DNA of 64,000 nt from Myxococcales bacterium (GCA_020431405.1 JAGQIK010000192.1:1-64000); one strand, 5' to 3'. Positions 33,954 to 43,668 are shown, numbered from the stretch's first letter. Notes: a model not told the origin generated them from the sequence alone. Made by a program: numbers and translations.

Positions 33954-35173
33954 GCCGAACGCGGAGGCCCTCCCTGATGCTCGTCGTGACCCTCTGTCTC
34001 GTCGCGAGCTGCTCGAAGAAAGACCCAACCGGCAAGCACGCCCAGGACAAGGGCGCCGCTGAGAGTCGAGGCGCCCACAAACCTGACGACGATCTGGTTG
34101 ACCTGAGCCCACAAGCCCTGACACAGGCGAAGATACGCACTGCAACGGTGACGCGACGCGCGCTGTCAGGCGTCATCCAGACCACCGGCGAGGTGGCTTT
34201 CGACCAGGACCGCGTGGCGCACGTCAGCCCGCGCGTGCCCGGCCGGGTTTTTCGCGTGCGCGCCAAGCTCGGCGACCACATAAAGACCGGCCAGACCTTG
34301 GCGATCCTCGACTCGATCGAGCTGGGCCGGGCAAAGGCAGACTACCTGCGAGCACGGGCTCAGCTTCAGCTCGCACGGCAGAACCTCAAGCGCGAGGAGC
34401 AGCTTCTCAAAGAGAAGATAACGTCGGGGCGCGACGTGATCACGACCCGCGCAGCCCACCAGAAGGCCCTCGCCGACTACCGCGCGGCACGCCAGCGCCT
34501 GCGACTGCTGGGCCTCTATTCGCGCCAGATCGATCGGATGCGCTACGACCGCACCCGATCAGCGCTGCTGTCGGTGCGGTCGGCCATCGCCGGGCGGGTC
34601 ATCAAAAAGCACATCACGCTCGGCGAGCTGGTCACGCCCAAGAGCAACCTGTTTACCGTCGCCGACCTCTCTCGCGTCTGGATCTGGATCGATGTCTACG
34701 AACGCGACCTCGCCTCGGTCCACGTCAACGATGGTGTGGAGGTCCGCGTCAAAACGTACCCCAAGCGGGTCTTCTCGGGACACGTCAGCTACATCGCAGA
34801 CCAGATCGACCGCCACACACGAGCGGTGCGCGCCAGGGTCGATGTGAAAAACGGCGATGGTGCGCTCAAGCCGGGCATGTTTGCCAAGGTGCGCCTGATC
34901 GACCCGCACGGCGCAGGTGGCCACGGCAAACGGCGTCAGGTTCTGGCTGTTCCGGCGGCAGCCGTTCAGCGAGCTGGCAAAGGCAGAGTCGTTTTCGTCG
35001 AGGTCGCCAAGGGCCGCTATCGGCGCACGCGCGTGGTCGTGGGCATCGAGGCCGATGGGTTCGTCGAGATCCGCTCGGGCCTCAAGCGCGGACAGCGCGT
35101 GGTGACGAAGGGCGCCTTCATCCTCAAGTCCGAGGCATCGAAGCGATCGATGGGTCAAGGGCACGGTCATTGA
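33950..35173 (+). CDS. CzcB/CusB-type periplasmic adaptor (membrane fusion protein)
   Basis: 407 residues; ATG 33950 overlaps the channel gene's stop, and a signal with lipobox VASC (about residue 21) follows at once, so the longer upstream frame is ignored. Barrel-sandwich/lipoyl halves are visible (VSPRVPGRVFRVRAKLGDHI and IAGRVIKKHITLGELV), with an intervening alpha-hairpin (YLRARAQLQLARQNLKREEQ) and a beta-barrel domain (VWIWIDVYERDLASV). A His/Gly-rich tail (GQGHGH) may bind metal. It links the RND pump to the outer channel in the periplasm. Confidence 0.9.
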   Translation: MSRTRRPSLMLVVTLCLVASCSKKDPTGKHAQDKGAAESRGAHKPDDDLVDLSPQALTQAKIRTATVTRRALSGVIQTTGEVAFDQDRVAHVSPRVPGRVFRVRAKLGDHIKTGQTLAILDSIELGRAKADYLRARAQLQLARQNLKREEQLLKEKITSGRDVITTRAAHQKALADYRAARQRLRLLGLYSRQIDRMRYDRTRSALLSVRSAIAGRVIKKHITLGELVTPKSNLFTVADLSRVWIWIDVYERDLASVHVNDGVEVRVKTYPKRVFSGHVSYIADQIDRHTRAVRARVDVKNGDGALKPGMFAKVRLIDPHGAGGHGKRRQVLAVPAAAVQRAGKGRVVFVEVAKGRYRRTRVVVGIEADGFVEIRSGLKRGQRVVTKGAFILKSEASKRSMGQGHGH

Positions 35174-35186
35174 TGGAGTGGCGCAA

Positions 35187-38100
35187 ATGATCAAACGCAT
35201 CATCGACGCCTCGCTCGACAACCGCCTGTTGGTGATCATCGGCTGGCTGCTCGTCGTCGCTGTCGGCGTTCTCTCCCTTCGAGAGCTGCCCATCGACGCA
35301 GTGCCGGACGTGACCAACGTCCAGGTGCAGGTGTTGACCAACAGCTCTGGGCTCGCCCCCGAGGAGGTCGAGCGCTTCATCACGTTTCCCGTCGAGACGG
35401 CGATGAGCGGCGTGCCCAAGGTCTCCGAGATCCGCTCTGTGTCCAAGTTCGGCTTGTCGGTGGTCACCATCGTCTTTGACGAGGGCACCGACATCTACTG
35501 GGCCAGACAGCTCGTCGGCGCGAGGCTCGCCGCAGCGCGCGAGCAGATCCCCAAAGGCTACGGCGAGCCGCACATGGGACCGATCTCGACCGGCCTCGGC
35601 GAAATCTACCAGTTCGAGGTCAAGGGCGAGCCGATGTGCAAGCCTGGCGAGCCCGACACCGAGCGCTGCTACACACCGATGGAGCTGCGCACGATCCTCG
35701 ACTGGAACATCAACACCAAGCTGCGCTCGGTGCGCGGCATCGTCGAGGTCAACTCCTTCGGCGGCAAGCTCAAGACCTACCAGGTGACGCTCGACCCGGA
35801 TCGCCTCTCGGCGTATCGCCTCTCGGTGGGCGAGGTGGTGAAGGCGCTTCGTCGCAACAACAAGAACGTGGGCGGCGGCTACATCGCGCACAAGGGCGAG
35901 CAGTACCTGGTGCGCGGGGAGGGTCTGGTGCAGACGCTCGCCGACATCGGAAACGTCGTGCTGGCCCACGATGCCCGCGGCACGCCGGTCTACGTCAAGA
36001 GCGTGGGCAAGGTCGAGCTCGCGCCGATGATTCGCCAAGGCGCCGTGACGCGCGACGGCCGCGGCGAGGCGGTCGTCGGCGTCGTGATGATGCTGATGGG
36101 GGCCAACTCTCGCGTCGTCGTCCGCGAGGTGAAGAAGAAAATCGCCCAGATCAAAACAACGCTGCCGCGCGGCGTCACCATCGACACGTTCTACGACCGC
36201 ACCGAGCTGGTTCAGCGCACCATCCGCACCGTCGCCAAGAACCTCATCGAGGGCGGCGTGCTCGTCGTCCTCGTGCTGCTGTTGTTATTGGGCAACGTGC
36301 GCGCCGGCCTCGTCGTGGCCACAGCGATCCCGCTGTCGATGCTCGTTGCGCTGTCGGCGATGCGCTGGGCGGGGCTATCGGGCAACCTGATGAGCCTCGG
36401 GGCCATCGACTTTGGCCTGATTGTCGATGGCTCGGTGGTGATGATCGAAAACATCGTGCGCGTGATGCACGAGCGTCGTCACGAAACCGCGGTCACGAGC
36501 GCCGAGAAGGTGCGCGACGCGGCCCAGCAGGTCGCCCGCCCGGTCGTGTTTGCCGTGGGCATCATCATGATCGTCTACCTGCCGATCCTGGCGCTGCGCG
36601 GCGTCGAGGGGAAGATGTTCGTGCCGATGGCGCTGACGGTGGTTTTCGCGCTTGGAGGCTCGCTTCTGTGTGCGCTGACCTTGATGCCCGTGCTGGCCAG
36701 CCTGCTGCTGAAGAAGGCGTCAGAAAAGGAGCCGTTGCTCTATCGCCTGGCCAAGCGCGCATACGCGGCCGTCCTGCCCGGTGCGGTGCGCAGGCGCAAG
36801 ACGACGGTCTTCGTCGCGGTGGGCGTCTTTGCTGCCAGTCTTGGCCTGGCGCCGTTTCTCGGTGCCGAGTTCATGCCACGGCTCGACGAGGGAGCTATCG
36901 CCCTTCAGGTCTGGCGCGTGCCGAGCATCTCGCTTCAGCAGTCAAACACCATCAGCACCGCCGTCGAGCGGGTGATCAAGAGGAAGTTCCCCGAGGTCAA
37001 GACGATCGTCTCGCGCACGGGTCGCGCCGAGATCGCCACTGACCCGATGGGCGTCGAGATCAGCGACACCTACCTGATCCTCAACGACCGCACGACGTGG
37101 CGCTATCCAACGCGGCAGGCGCTGCTCGCCGCGATCGACCGGGCACTCACAGAGGGCGTGCCCGGCGCCATCTTCAGCTACTCGCAGCCCATCGAGCTTC
37201 GCGTGCAGGAGCTGATTTCGGGCGTGCGCTCCGACGTAGCGGTCCACATCTACGGTGATGACCTCAAGCTGCTCAAACAGAAGGCCGACGAGGTGGTGCG
37301 CGTGCTCAAGCGCATCCAGGGCGCCGCCGATGTCAAGGCCGAGCAGACGCAGGGACTGCCCATGCTGCGCGTGCGTGTCGACCGGAAGGCGATCGCCCGC
37401 TACGGCATCAACGCCGAGGACGTGCTCGCCGTCGTGGCTGCGGTGGGGGGTACGTCGGCGGGGACCGTCATCGAGGGGCAGAAGCGCTTTTCGCTCCAGG
37501 TGCGCTTCTCGGCGGACGTGCGCCGTGACCTCAAGCAGATCGGCAGCCTTCGCGTACGAGCCCCAGCGCTTGCTGGAGGCGCGCGGCGTCTTATCCCCCT
37601 GTCGCAGCTCTGCCGCATCTCCGTCGAGGACGGCCCGGCTCAGATCAGCCGCGACAAGATCAGCCGACGCATCAACGTCGAGGCCAACGTCCGCGGGCGC
37701 GACCTCGCATCGTTTGTCGCCGCGGCCCGCGCAGCCGTCGACCGCCAGGTCAAGCTGCCCGCCGGCTGGACCATCGAGTGGGGCGGCCAGTTCGAGAACC
37801 TCCAGGCCGCGACGGCGCGACTGACGATCTTGGTGCCGCTGGCGCTGCTCTTGATCTTCGTGCTGCTCTACAGCACGTTCAGCTCGGGCAGGCTGGCGCT
37901 GCTGATCTTCCTCAACGTGCCGATGGCTGTGACTGGCGGCATCGTCGCCCTCGCCATCCGCGGCTATCCATTTTCGATCTCGGCGGGCATCGGCTTCATC
38001 GCGCTGTTTGGCGTCGCCGTCCTCAACGGCGTGGTGCTCGTTTCCACGATCGTGGAGCGCCGCCGAGCCGGGGTGGCACTGGCGGAAACGGCTATCCAGG

Positions 38101-38345
38101 CTGCGAAGACCCGCCTGCGACCCGTGCTGATGACGGCCTTGGTCGCTTCGCTGGGCTTCGTGCCGATGGCGCTGGCCACGAGCGCTGGCGCCGAGGTCCA
38201 GCGGCCGCTCGCTACCGTGGTGATCGGCGGACTCATCACCTCCACACTGCTCACGCTGCTTGTGCTGCCAACGATCTATCGTTGGTTCTCCGGCACGTCG
38301 GCAACGAAAGCAGCCCCCGATAGCCATGAGGTCGGACATGAGTAG
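35187..38345 (+). CDS. CzcA-type heavy-metal RND efflux pump
   Basis: 1052 residues; ATG 35187 is 8 bp after GGAG and preferred over GTG 35178. Twelve membrane helices with two large periplasmic loops. TM4 carries DFGLIVDGSVVMIEN: Asp408, Asp414 and Glu421 have the same spacing as the proton/substrate residues of CzcA (HME1 type, Co/Zn/Cd) and differ from the CusA (Cu/Ag) pattern. It pumps metal from periplasm or cytoplasm through the CBA complex using the proton gradient. The stop overlaps the following P-type ATPase start by 8 bp, so the two exporters are co-expressed. Confidence 0.92.
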   Translation: MIKRIIDASLDNRLLVIIGWLLVVAVGVLSLRELPIDAVPDVTNVQVQVLTNSSGLAPEEVERFITFPVETAMSGVPKVSEIRSVSKFGLSVVTIVFDEGTDIYWARQLVGARLAAAREQIPKGYGEPHMGPISTGLGEIYQFEVKGEPMCKPGEPDTERCYTPMELRTILDWNINTKLRSVRGIVEVNSFGGKLKTYQVTLDPDRLSAYRLSVGEVVKALRRNNKNVGGGYIAHKGEQYLVRGEGLVQTLADIGNVVLAHDARGTPVYVKSVGKVELAPMIRQGAVTRDGRGEAVVGVVMMLMGANSRVVVREVKKKIAQIKTTLPRGVTIDTFYDRTELVQRTIRTVAKNLIEGGVLVVLVLLLLLGNVRAGLVVATAIPLSMLVALSAMRWAGLSGNLMSLGAIDFGLIVDGSVVMIENIVRVMHERRHETAVTSAEKVRDAAQQVARPVVFAVGIIMIVYLPILALRGVEGKMFVPMALTVVFALGGSLLCALTLMPVLASLLLKKASEKEPLLYRLAKRAYAAVLPGAVRRRKTTVFVAVGVFAASLGLAPFLGAEFMPRLDEGAIALQVWRVPSISLQQSNTISTAVERVIKRKFPEVKTIVSRTGRAEIATDPMGVEISDTYLILNDRTTWRYPTRQALLAAIDRALTEGVPGAIFSYSQPIELRVQELISGVRSDVAVHIYGDDLKLLKQKADEVVRVLKRIQGAADVKAEQTQGLPMLRVRVDRKAIARYGINAEDVLAVVAAVGGTSAGTVIEGQKRFSLQVRFSADVRRDLKQIGSLRVRAPALAGGARRLIPLSQLCRISVEDGPAQISRDKISRRINVEANVRGRDLASFVAAARAAVDRQVKLPAGWTIEWGGQFENLQAATARLTILVPLALLLIFVLLYSTFSSGRLALLIFLNVPMAVTGGIVALAIRGYPFSISAGIGFIALFGVAVLNGVVLVSTIVERRRAGVALAETAIQAAKTRLRPVLMTALVASLGFVPMALATSAGAEVQRPLATVVIGGLITSTLLTLLVLPTIYRWFSGTSATKAAPDSHEVGHE

Positions 38346-40602
38346 CGAACGCACAACCGTCGCCGTCTTCCGCATCCGAGGAATGGATTGCGCCGAGGAG
38401 GTGGCGACGCTCAAGGCCGAGATCGGCCCACTCGTGGGCGGCGAGCAGTACCTGTCGTTTGACATCGTCAACGGCAAGATGCGCGTCGACGCCACGCAGG
38501 CGAGCGTCGAGGCTATCGAGCAGGCCGTTGCCGCGACGGGCATGAGCGCGAGCCCGTGGACCGACGACGCAGCGAGCGACGAGCAGAGCTGGTGGCAGCG
38601 CCGCGGCCGAGCCGTGATGTGCCTCGCGAGCGCCGTTCTGCTCGTCGCCGCGGTGCTCACCCACGCGCTGGCTGCCGGGGGCCTGCTTGCGGCCATCGCT
38701 CGAAAGGTCCTACGTCCCCCGCTGTGGAGCATGGCTTGCTACCTCGGCGCGATCGTCGCGGGCGCGTGGTTTGTCGCCCCCAAAGCGTGGTTCGCCGTGC
38801 GACGGTTGCGGCCCGACATGAACCTGCTGATGGCTATCGCCGTCGCGGGTGCGATCGCCATAGGCGAGTGGTTCGAGGGCGGCGCCGTCAGCTTCCTGTT
38901 CGCGGTCGCACTGCTGCTCGAATCGTGGAGCGTGGGCCGAGCGCGCCGCGCCATCAAGGCGCTCGTCGGCCTCTCACCCCAGGTGGCGCGAGTGCGCACC
39001 GACGAGGGGACGGTCGAGATGCCCGTGGACGACGTGGCGGTTGGAAGCCTCGTCGTCGTTCCACCGGGCGAGCGCATCCCGCTCGACGGCGTGGTGAAAA
39101 GCGGCAGCAGCGCTGTCGATCAAGCTCCGATCACCGGAGAGTCCATCCCCGTCACCAAGCAGGTTGGTGACGAAGTGTTCGCGGGTACCGTCAACGGCGC
39201 GGGAGCCCTGGAGCTGCGCTCGACGCGACCAGCCAGCGATTCGCAGGTCGCCCGCATTATCAAGCTCGTCGAGGAAGCGCAGACGCGGCGCGCGCCTAGC
39301 GAGCAGTGGGTCGAGCGGTTTGCTCGCTACTACACGCCCGTGATGCTCGCGCTCGGGGTGCTCATCGCGGTTGTCCCGCCTCTGATCGAGGGCGGCCGAT
39401 GGGCGACATGGCTATACCAGGCGCTTGTCGTGCTCGTCATCGCTTGCCCATGCGCTCTGGTGATCTCCACGCCCGTCTCTATTGTGGCGGGCCTGACGAC
39501 GGCTGCGCGGCACGGCGTGTTGATCAAAGGCGGCGTGCACCTCGAAGCCCCGGCTCGGTTTCAGGCCGTTGCCCTGGACAAGACCGGCACGCTCACCCAC
39601 GGCACGCCGGCGGTGCAGTCGGTCGTTCCGCTCGACGACCACACCGATGACGAGCTGCTCGCGATCGCCGCGGCCCTCGAAGCGAACAGTACCCACCCAC
39701 TCGCACGAGCAATCAGCGCTCACGCCAGAGAGGCGGCCGTCGAAGTCCCCGCCGCAACGGACTTTCAAATGCTGCCAGGCAAGGGTGCCACAGCGGCGAT
39801 CGGAGATACGCGCTATTGGATCGGAAGCCACCGTCTGATGGAAGAGCGCGGCATCGAGACGCCCGAGGCGCACGAAACTGCGCGGCGCATGGAGGATGCG
39901 GCACACTCGGTGGTCGCGATCGGTAACGATCGGCACGTCTGTGGGCTGATCAGCGTATCCGACACGATCCGCGAGGAAAGCGCATCCGCCATCGCTGCGA
40001 TGAAGACGCTTGGTGTGCGCAGGGTCGTGATGCTCACGGGCGATAACATCGAGACAGCTGAGGCCGTTGGCGCGACGACGGGCGTCGATGAAGTGCGGGC
40101 CGAGCTGCTACCGGAGGACAAGGTGTCAGCCGTCACCGAGCTAGCGCGCGAGCACCAGCACGTCGCGATGGTCGGCGATGGCGTCAACGACGCGCCCGCG
40201 CTGGCCGCGGCGAGCACCGGCATCGCGATGGGCAGCGTCGGCACCGCTGCCGCCGTGGAGACGGCAGACATCGCGCTCATGTCGGACGAGATCGAGCGCC
40301 TACCCTGGCTCATCGTGCACTCGCGCCGTACGCTGTCGGTCGTCAAGCAGAACATCGTTTTCGCGCTTGGCCTGAAGCTCGCCTTCATCGTGCTAGCGAC
40401 GCTTGGCATGGCCACCCTCTGGATGGCGATCGCGGCGGACATGGGAGCGTCGCTGCTGGTGATCCTCAACGGACTAAGGCTGCTGGAGCCAGGCGCACCG
40501 CCTGACAAGAATGGCGTGTGTTTGCACTCTCCCCCGACAGCTTCGCGGGCCTCGGTCGGCGCAAAGAACCACGTCTGCGATGGTCGATGCGACGGGAGGT
40601 GA
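38338..40602 (+). CDS. P1B-2-type Zn/Cd/Pb-exporting ATPase (ZntA/CadA-like)
   Basis: 754 residues, ATG 38338, overlapping the czcA-like stop. An N-terminal HMA domain has GMDCAEE (Cys18); then eight membrane helices, the TGES actuator motif near residue 265, CPC (Cys370-Pro-Cys372) in the metal-binding helix, phosphorylated Asp414 in DKTGTLTHG, STHPLA (the HP motif) and VGDGVNDAPAL. In the last helices a Lys (LGLKLAF) and an Asp (AADMGASLLV) match P1B-2 enzymes that transport Zn, Cd and Pb. It moves metal from cytoplasm to periplasm for the CBA pump. The tail has extra Cys/His (CLHS, HVCDGRC). Confidence 0.93.
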   Translation: MSSERTTVAVFRIRGMDCAEEVATLKAEIGPLVGGEQYLSFDIVNGKMRVDATQASVEAIEQAVAATGMSASPWTDDAASDEQSWWQRRGRAVMCLASAVLLVAAVLTHALAAGGLLAAIARKVLRPPLWSMACYLGAIVAGAWFVAPKAWFAVRRLRPDMNLLMAIAVAGAIAIGEWFEGGAVSFLFAVALLLESWSVGRARRAIKALVGLSPQVARVRTDEGTVEMPVDDVAVGSLVVVPPGERIPLDGVVKSGSSAVDQAPITGESIPVTKQVGDEVFAGTVNGAGALELRSTRPASDSQVARIIKLVEEAQTRRAPSEQWVERFARYYTPVMLALGVLIAVVPPLIEGGRWATWLYQALVVLVIACPCALVISTPVSIVAGLTTAARHGVLIKGGVHLEAPARFQAVALDKTGTLTHGTPAVQSVVPLDDHTDDELLAIAAALEANSTHPLARAISAHAREAAVEVPAATDFQMLPGKGATAAIGDTRYWIGSHRLMEERGIETPEAHETARRMEDAAHSVVAIGNDRHVCGLISVSDTIREESASAIAAMKTLGVRRVVMLTGDNIETAEAVGATTGVDEVRAELLPEDKVSAVTELAREHQHVAMVGDGVNDAPALAAASTGIAMGSVGTAAAVETADIALMSDEIERLPWLIVHSRRTLSVVKQNIVFALGLKLAFIVLATLGMATLWMAIAADMGASLLVILNGLRLLEPGAPPDKNGVCLHSPPTASRASVGAKNHVCDGRCDGR

Positions 40603-40748
40603 TGCGACGTGTCGCGATGAGAATCGTGCTGGTAACGCAGCTGCGCCAGCGTGCGCATGCAGCGCAGCTGTACGCGCTCCAAGTTGAACGGCAGATCGCC
40701 GAGCTGCGTCTGGCGCTGGCTGCCGCGTCCGGGCAGGTGCTTGTGTGA
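40602..40748 (+). CDS. Small protein downstream of the ATPase
   Basis: 48 residues from ATG 40602 (overlapping the ATPase stop by one base) after GGGAGGTG. It is an amphipathic, Arg/Leu/Ala-rich, probably helical peptide (QLYALQVERQIAELRLAL), overlapping the next gene by 4 bp. A small coupling peptide or partner; coding status rests on its ribosome-binding site and tight overlaps. Confidence 0.45.
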   Translation: MRRVAMRIVLVTQLRQRAHAAQLYALQVERQIAELRLALAAASGQVLV

Positions 40749-41176
40749 GCTGGCCGTGGAATGTGATCGTGGCTGTGGCCTGCGCTGTGATCGGCGTATG
40801 GGGCGCGCTCGTCGTCCTGCTGCTGGTCGTGCGACCCCGCCATGCGAACGTGATCGAGCTGGTACGGCTACTTCCCGATACGCTGCGCTTGATTGGCCGC
40901 CTTGCCCGAGACCGGAGCGTTCCGCGAGGCGTGCGCGCGAGGTTGTGGCTACTTGTCGCCTACCTCGCGATGCCGTTTGACCTCGTGCCCGACTTCATTC
41001 CCATCATCGGCCACGTTGACGATGCGATCATCGCCTGCATCGTCCTGCGCGCTGTCTTGAGGCGCGCTGGCCTTCCGACTGTCCGCGAGCACTGGCCGGG
41101 AAGCGACCAAGGGCTGGAGGCGCTCTGTCGCGCGGTGGGGTTTGACGGGACGAAGGGCACGATCGACAAGCCATAG
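40745..41176 (+). CDS. DUF1232 (YkvA-like) membrane protein
   Basis: 143 residues, GTG 40745 overlapping the upstream small gene. One N-terminal hydrophobic helix (residues 6-28), then the DUF1232 signature YLAMPFDLVPDFIPIIGHVDD (given in part: DLVPDFIPIIGHVDD, about residues 78-92). The family is widespread, of unknown biochemical role, and often sits beside transporter and stress genes. Last gene of the plus-strand metal operon; the next genes run on the opposite strand. Confidence 0.85.
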   Translation: MSWPWNVIVAVACAVIGVWGALVVLLLVVRPRHANVIELVRLLPDTLRLIGRLARDRSVPRGVRARLWLLVAYLAMPFDLVPDFIPIIGHVDDAIIACIVLRAVLRRAGLPTVREHWPGSDQGLEALCRAVGFDGTKGTIDKP

Positions 41177-41248
41177 ACATCAGCAGTCACGCAATCCAAG
41201 CCGAGAATGACGACGCTCCGGCCGCTCAGATGCGCCGCCTATTCGCCG

Positions 41249-42286
41249 CTAGTGCGAATGCGCGGGCGCAAATAGGTCGAGCAGGTAGGTCACGCCCAAC
41301 AGGCCGAGCACGGGCGCGTTGAGCTGGCCGCCGAACACGTAGCGGTAGTAGGGGACCTTCACCAGTAGGCTCAGCTGCCAGCTCGACGACGGCGTGAAGA
41401 ACACCCCCGCGGTAGCCATCAGATCGATGCGACCGCTGTTTTCCGCCCGCTCGCCTTCCCACTTGGCCGGCGTCTCGACGAAGACCTCGGGTGAGAGCAG
41501 AAAGCCCCAGCGTCGCAGGCCGAAGCTGCTGAGCACGCCGATCGCGCCGGCGACGCGGGTGCTCGCACGGTAGCCCTTGCTGTTGTCGTACAGCGATGGC
41601 TGTGCCACCGCCCAGGCGGCCAACGACAAGCGGCGGAAAGCGTACGAGGCTTGGAAACCGACGTAGGGGATGACCGTCCCCGTGCCGAAGAAGATGTGCT
41701 GATGCGCTCGACCCTGACGGCCCAGCTCGAACGGGTTGTGCTCGGTGTTTCCGGTCGGGATCGACAGACCGCCTTGCAGCGCGAGCGCCCATCCACTGCC
41801 GCGCGTGCGGCGCAGCAAGGCGAAGCGCGCGCCGAGTTGGATGTCGCCGATGCCGACCAGCGTTTCGTCGCGATGGTGGATGCTGGAAAAGGCCGAGAGG
41901 TTGTTTCCGGCAGCGTCTTTGAAGGCAGCCCGCGCGATGTTCATGCGCACGGGCAGCGCGAACTCAACGCCGACCCGATTGGTGATGCCGTAGAGCGCCG
42001 TCACAGTCCAATCCATCATCGCGAAGTCGAGCACATGGCGTCGCGCCTGGTCGTCGTCGGGGATGCCGGGCTCGAACTGATCGTGATCGACATCATGCTC
42101 TGCATGAAGAAACGTCCCCGTCCAGTTCAGGCCGAGCACGAGCCGTCCTTTGCTGAGCCAGGTCTTGTAGGCTGTCGCACCTCCACCCGGGAGGTTGGGA
42201 TTGCTTCAGCCGCTTCACGCCCCGCCGAGCGACGATGCGGGCCAAGATGTGGCGATCGCGGCCACAGATAGGAGCAGCCACCTCAT
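41249..42286 (-). pseudogene. Outer-membrane (MetA-like) protein gene with two in-frame TGA codons
   Basis: The ATG at 42286 overlaps the stop of the upstream gene (ATGA) and follows GGGAGG; it starts a good signal peptide (MRWLLLSVAAIATSW). In the same frame TGA occurs at codon 24 (42215-42217) and codon 27 (42206-42208). After these the frame stays open for about 318 codons and reads as a barrel protein (NPNLPGGGATAYKT, LVLGLNWTGTF, ending in LDLFAPAHSH) resembling the phenol MetA-pathway/transporter outer-membrane family. A GTG at 42139 could restart translation but without a signal peptide. Either an inactivated gene or sequence errors. His-rich ends fit a metal context. Confidence 0.65.
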
Positions 42287-42960
42287 TGGCGCCTCCCTTC
42301 GGCGATGGCCTTGCGGAGCGCATCGAGCTTGAGGCCAGCGATGGTGGCTACGCGCGTTCCGCGCCGACCGTAGACGATCACGTACGGCAGCTTCGGCACG
42401 TCCTTGAGGTAGTGCTTGGTCACGGGCGTGTCCCAATCGACCATGTTGATCTTGCGCAGCGCGAGGTCTTGGTGGTGTGTGAGCAGCCGTGCCATCTCGC
42501 GGTCCACCTTTCGACACGGCCCGCACCACTTGGCGTAGAAGTCGAAGACGGTGACCTTGCCCGCGGCGAGGTGCTTTTCGAGCTGGACGTCCTCGCCGCG
42601 GTGCGAGATCCACTTCACGTCCAGCTTCGGGTCAAACCGCGTGTCCTTTTCGTAGCGGCCTTTGCCGCGACCGACGACGACGCGGAAGCCGGTTTGCTGC
42701 GCGGCGGCCACCAGCTTGTCGCGTTGCACCTCTTTCGGGTCGTACTGGACGGTGACCTCGACCGCCTTCTTGTCGAAACTGACGCTGCTTACGCCCGCTT
42801 GTTTTCGGATCACCGTGGCCACGCGGTCGCCGCAGCTTTGGCAGTTGATGTCTTGAAGCGATAGGACCAGGGTCTTGCCGCCGCTCGCTTCGAGTGGCGT
42901 GGCGCAGGCGATGGCCGTTGCGGCCATCGACGCCACCACGAGCGCTTGAACTCTTCGCAT
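42283..42960 (-). CDS. Exported HMA-thioredoxin fusion protein
   Basis: 225 residues; ATG 42960 preceded by GGAAGAG. A signal peptide, possibly lipidated at Cys19 (AIAC). Residues 30-97 are a heavy-metal-associated (MerP/Atx1-like) domain with the metal-binding pair in INCQSCGDR (Cys40, Cys43). Residues 115-225 are a thioredoxin fold with the active site WCGPC (145-149) and the cis-Pro loop VPKLPYVIVY. Likely a periplasmic metal-binding thiol oxidoreductase or metallochaperone that reduces its metal site. In a minus-strand cluster with a Cys-rich protein and the outer-membrane gene, beside the efflux operon. Confidence 0.85.
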   Translation of the reverse strand: MRRVQALVVASMAATAIACATPLEASGGKTLVLSLQDINCQSCGDRVATVIRKQAGVSSVSFDKKAVEVTVQYDPKEVQRDKLVAAAQQTGFRVVVGRGKGRYEKDTRFDPKLDVKWISHRGEDVQLEKHLAAGKVTVFDFYAKWCGPCRKVDREMARLLTHHQDLALRKINMVDWDTPVTKHYLKDVPKLPYVIVYGRRGTRVATIAGLKLDALRKAIAEGRRQ

Positions 42961-43086
42961 GATGATCTCTTCCGTCCGGCAGGCGCCCGCCTGCCGATGG
43001 TGCTGTTCTCCACCAACGCCACGCGGACGCACGAGGCGGCGCCACGCGCGGCTGAACTCACATCGGTTGTCGAGTGCGAGCTGGGC

Positions 43087-43491
43087 TCAGATCAGAAGAG
43101 ATCGATGCAGGACAAAGATGGGTGGTCCGACCGCGCGCGGTCCTTCGACCCAGCCGGGCTCTCCGAGGCGTTCGGGTGGCGGGATGAGCGCGTGCCCCGC
43201 GACCACGGCGACCACCGCCGCGACGGCGCGGTATTCCACCTCGCCGAGACGAGCGGGGGGCTGTCCACTGGAGCTCTTGAGGTCACAGCACCGCTGCGAC
43301 CGAACAGCAACCTGGCCTTGGGAGGCGCAGCACTCGTCCCGCTCCTGGCGGGTGCGCCGCTGTTTTTCGCCACAGCACGGCGTGTTCATCACGCGACCGC
43401 TGAGGCGGCAGACGTAGCTCCAAGCACCGACCAGAGGCAGCGAGCCCAGCGTGGCGATGGCGCACGTGAGAGCTATGGCGCGAGACGGCAT
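43087..43491 (-). CDS. Exported Cys-rich small protein, unknown
   Basis: 134 residues from ATG 43491; the longer upstream frame lacks a signal. N-terminal hydrophobic signal (IALTCAIATLGSLPLVGAW), then a Cys-dense stretch (VMNTPCCGEK, ECCASQGQ, RCCDLKS) and a second hydrophobic stretch (AVAAVVAVVAGHAL) near residue 95. Paired Cys suggest metal binding or disulphides in the envelope. Heads the three-gene minus-strand cluster (126 bp before the HMA-thioredoxin gene). No family recognised. Confidence 0.6.
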   Translation of the reverse strand: MPSRAIALTCAIATLGSLPLVGAWSYVCRLSGRVMNTPCCGEKQRRTRQERDECCASQGQVAVRSQRCCDLKSSSGQPPARLGEVEYRAVAAVVAVVAGHALIPPPERLGEPGWVEGPRAVGPPIFVLHRSLLI

Positions 43492-43668
43492 CAGCGCACC
43501 AATATCACATCGCCGTGCTCGTCGCACATCCGGCGAGCAAGCTGCTGCGCATTTGCCCGCGGATTTCGTCCCGCTGTCGTCGGGCATTTCGTCGTCTCGG
43601 CGCGTTCCGATTGCCATAGTTTCCGGACCGCACGGGCGGTCGATCATCGCGCTGCTGATTTCGCAGAC

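Noticed and set aside
42206-42217. Selenocysteine decoding of the two TGA codons
   Set aside because: Two adjacent Sec positions just after a signal peptide in a barrel protein are not expected, and I see no convincing SECIS hairpin after either codon.
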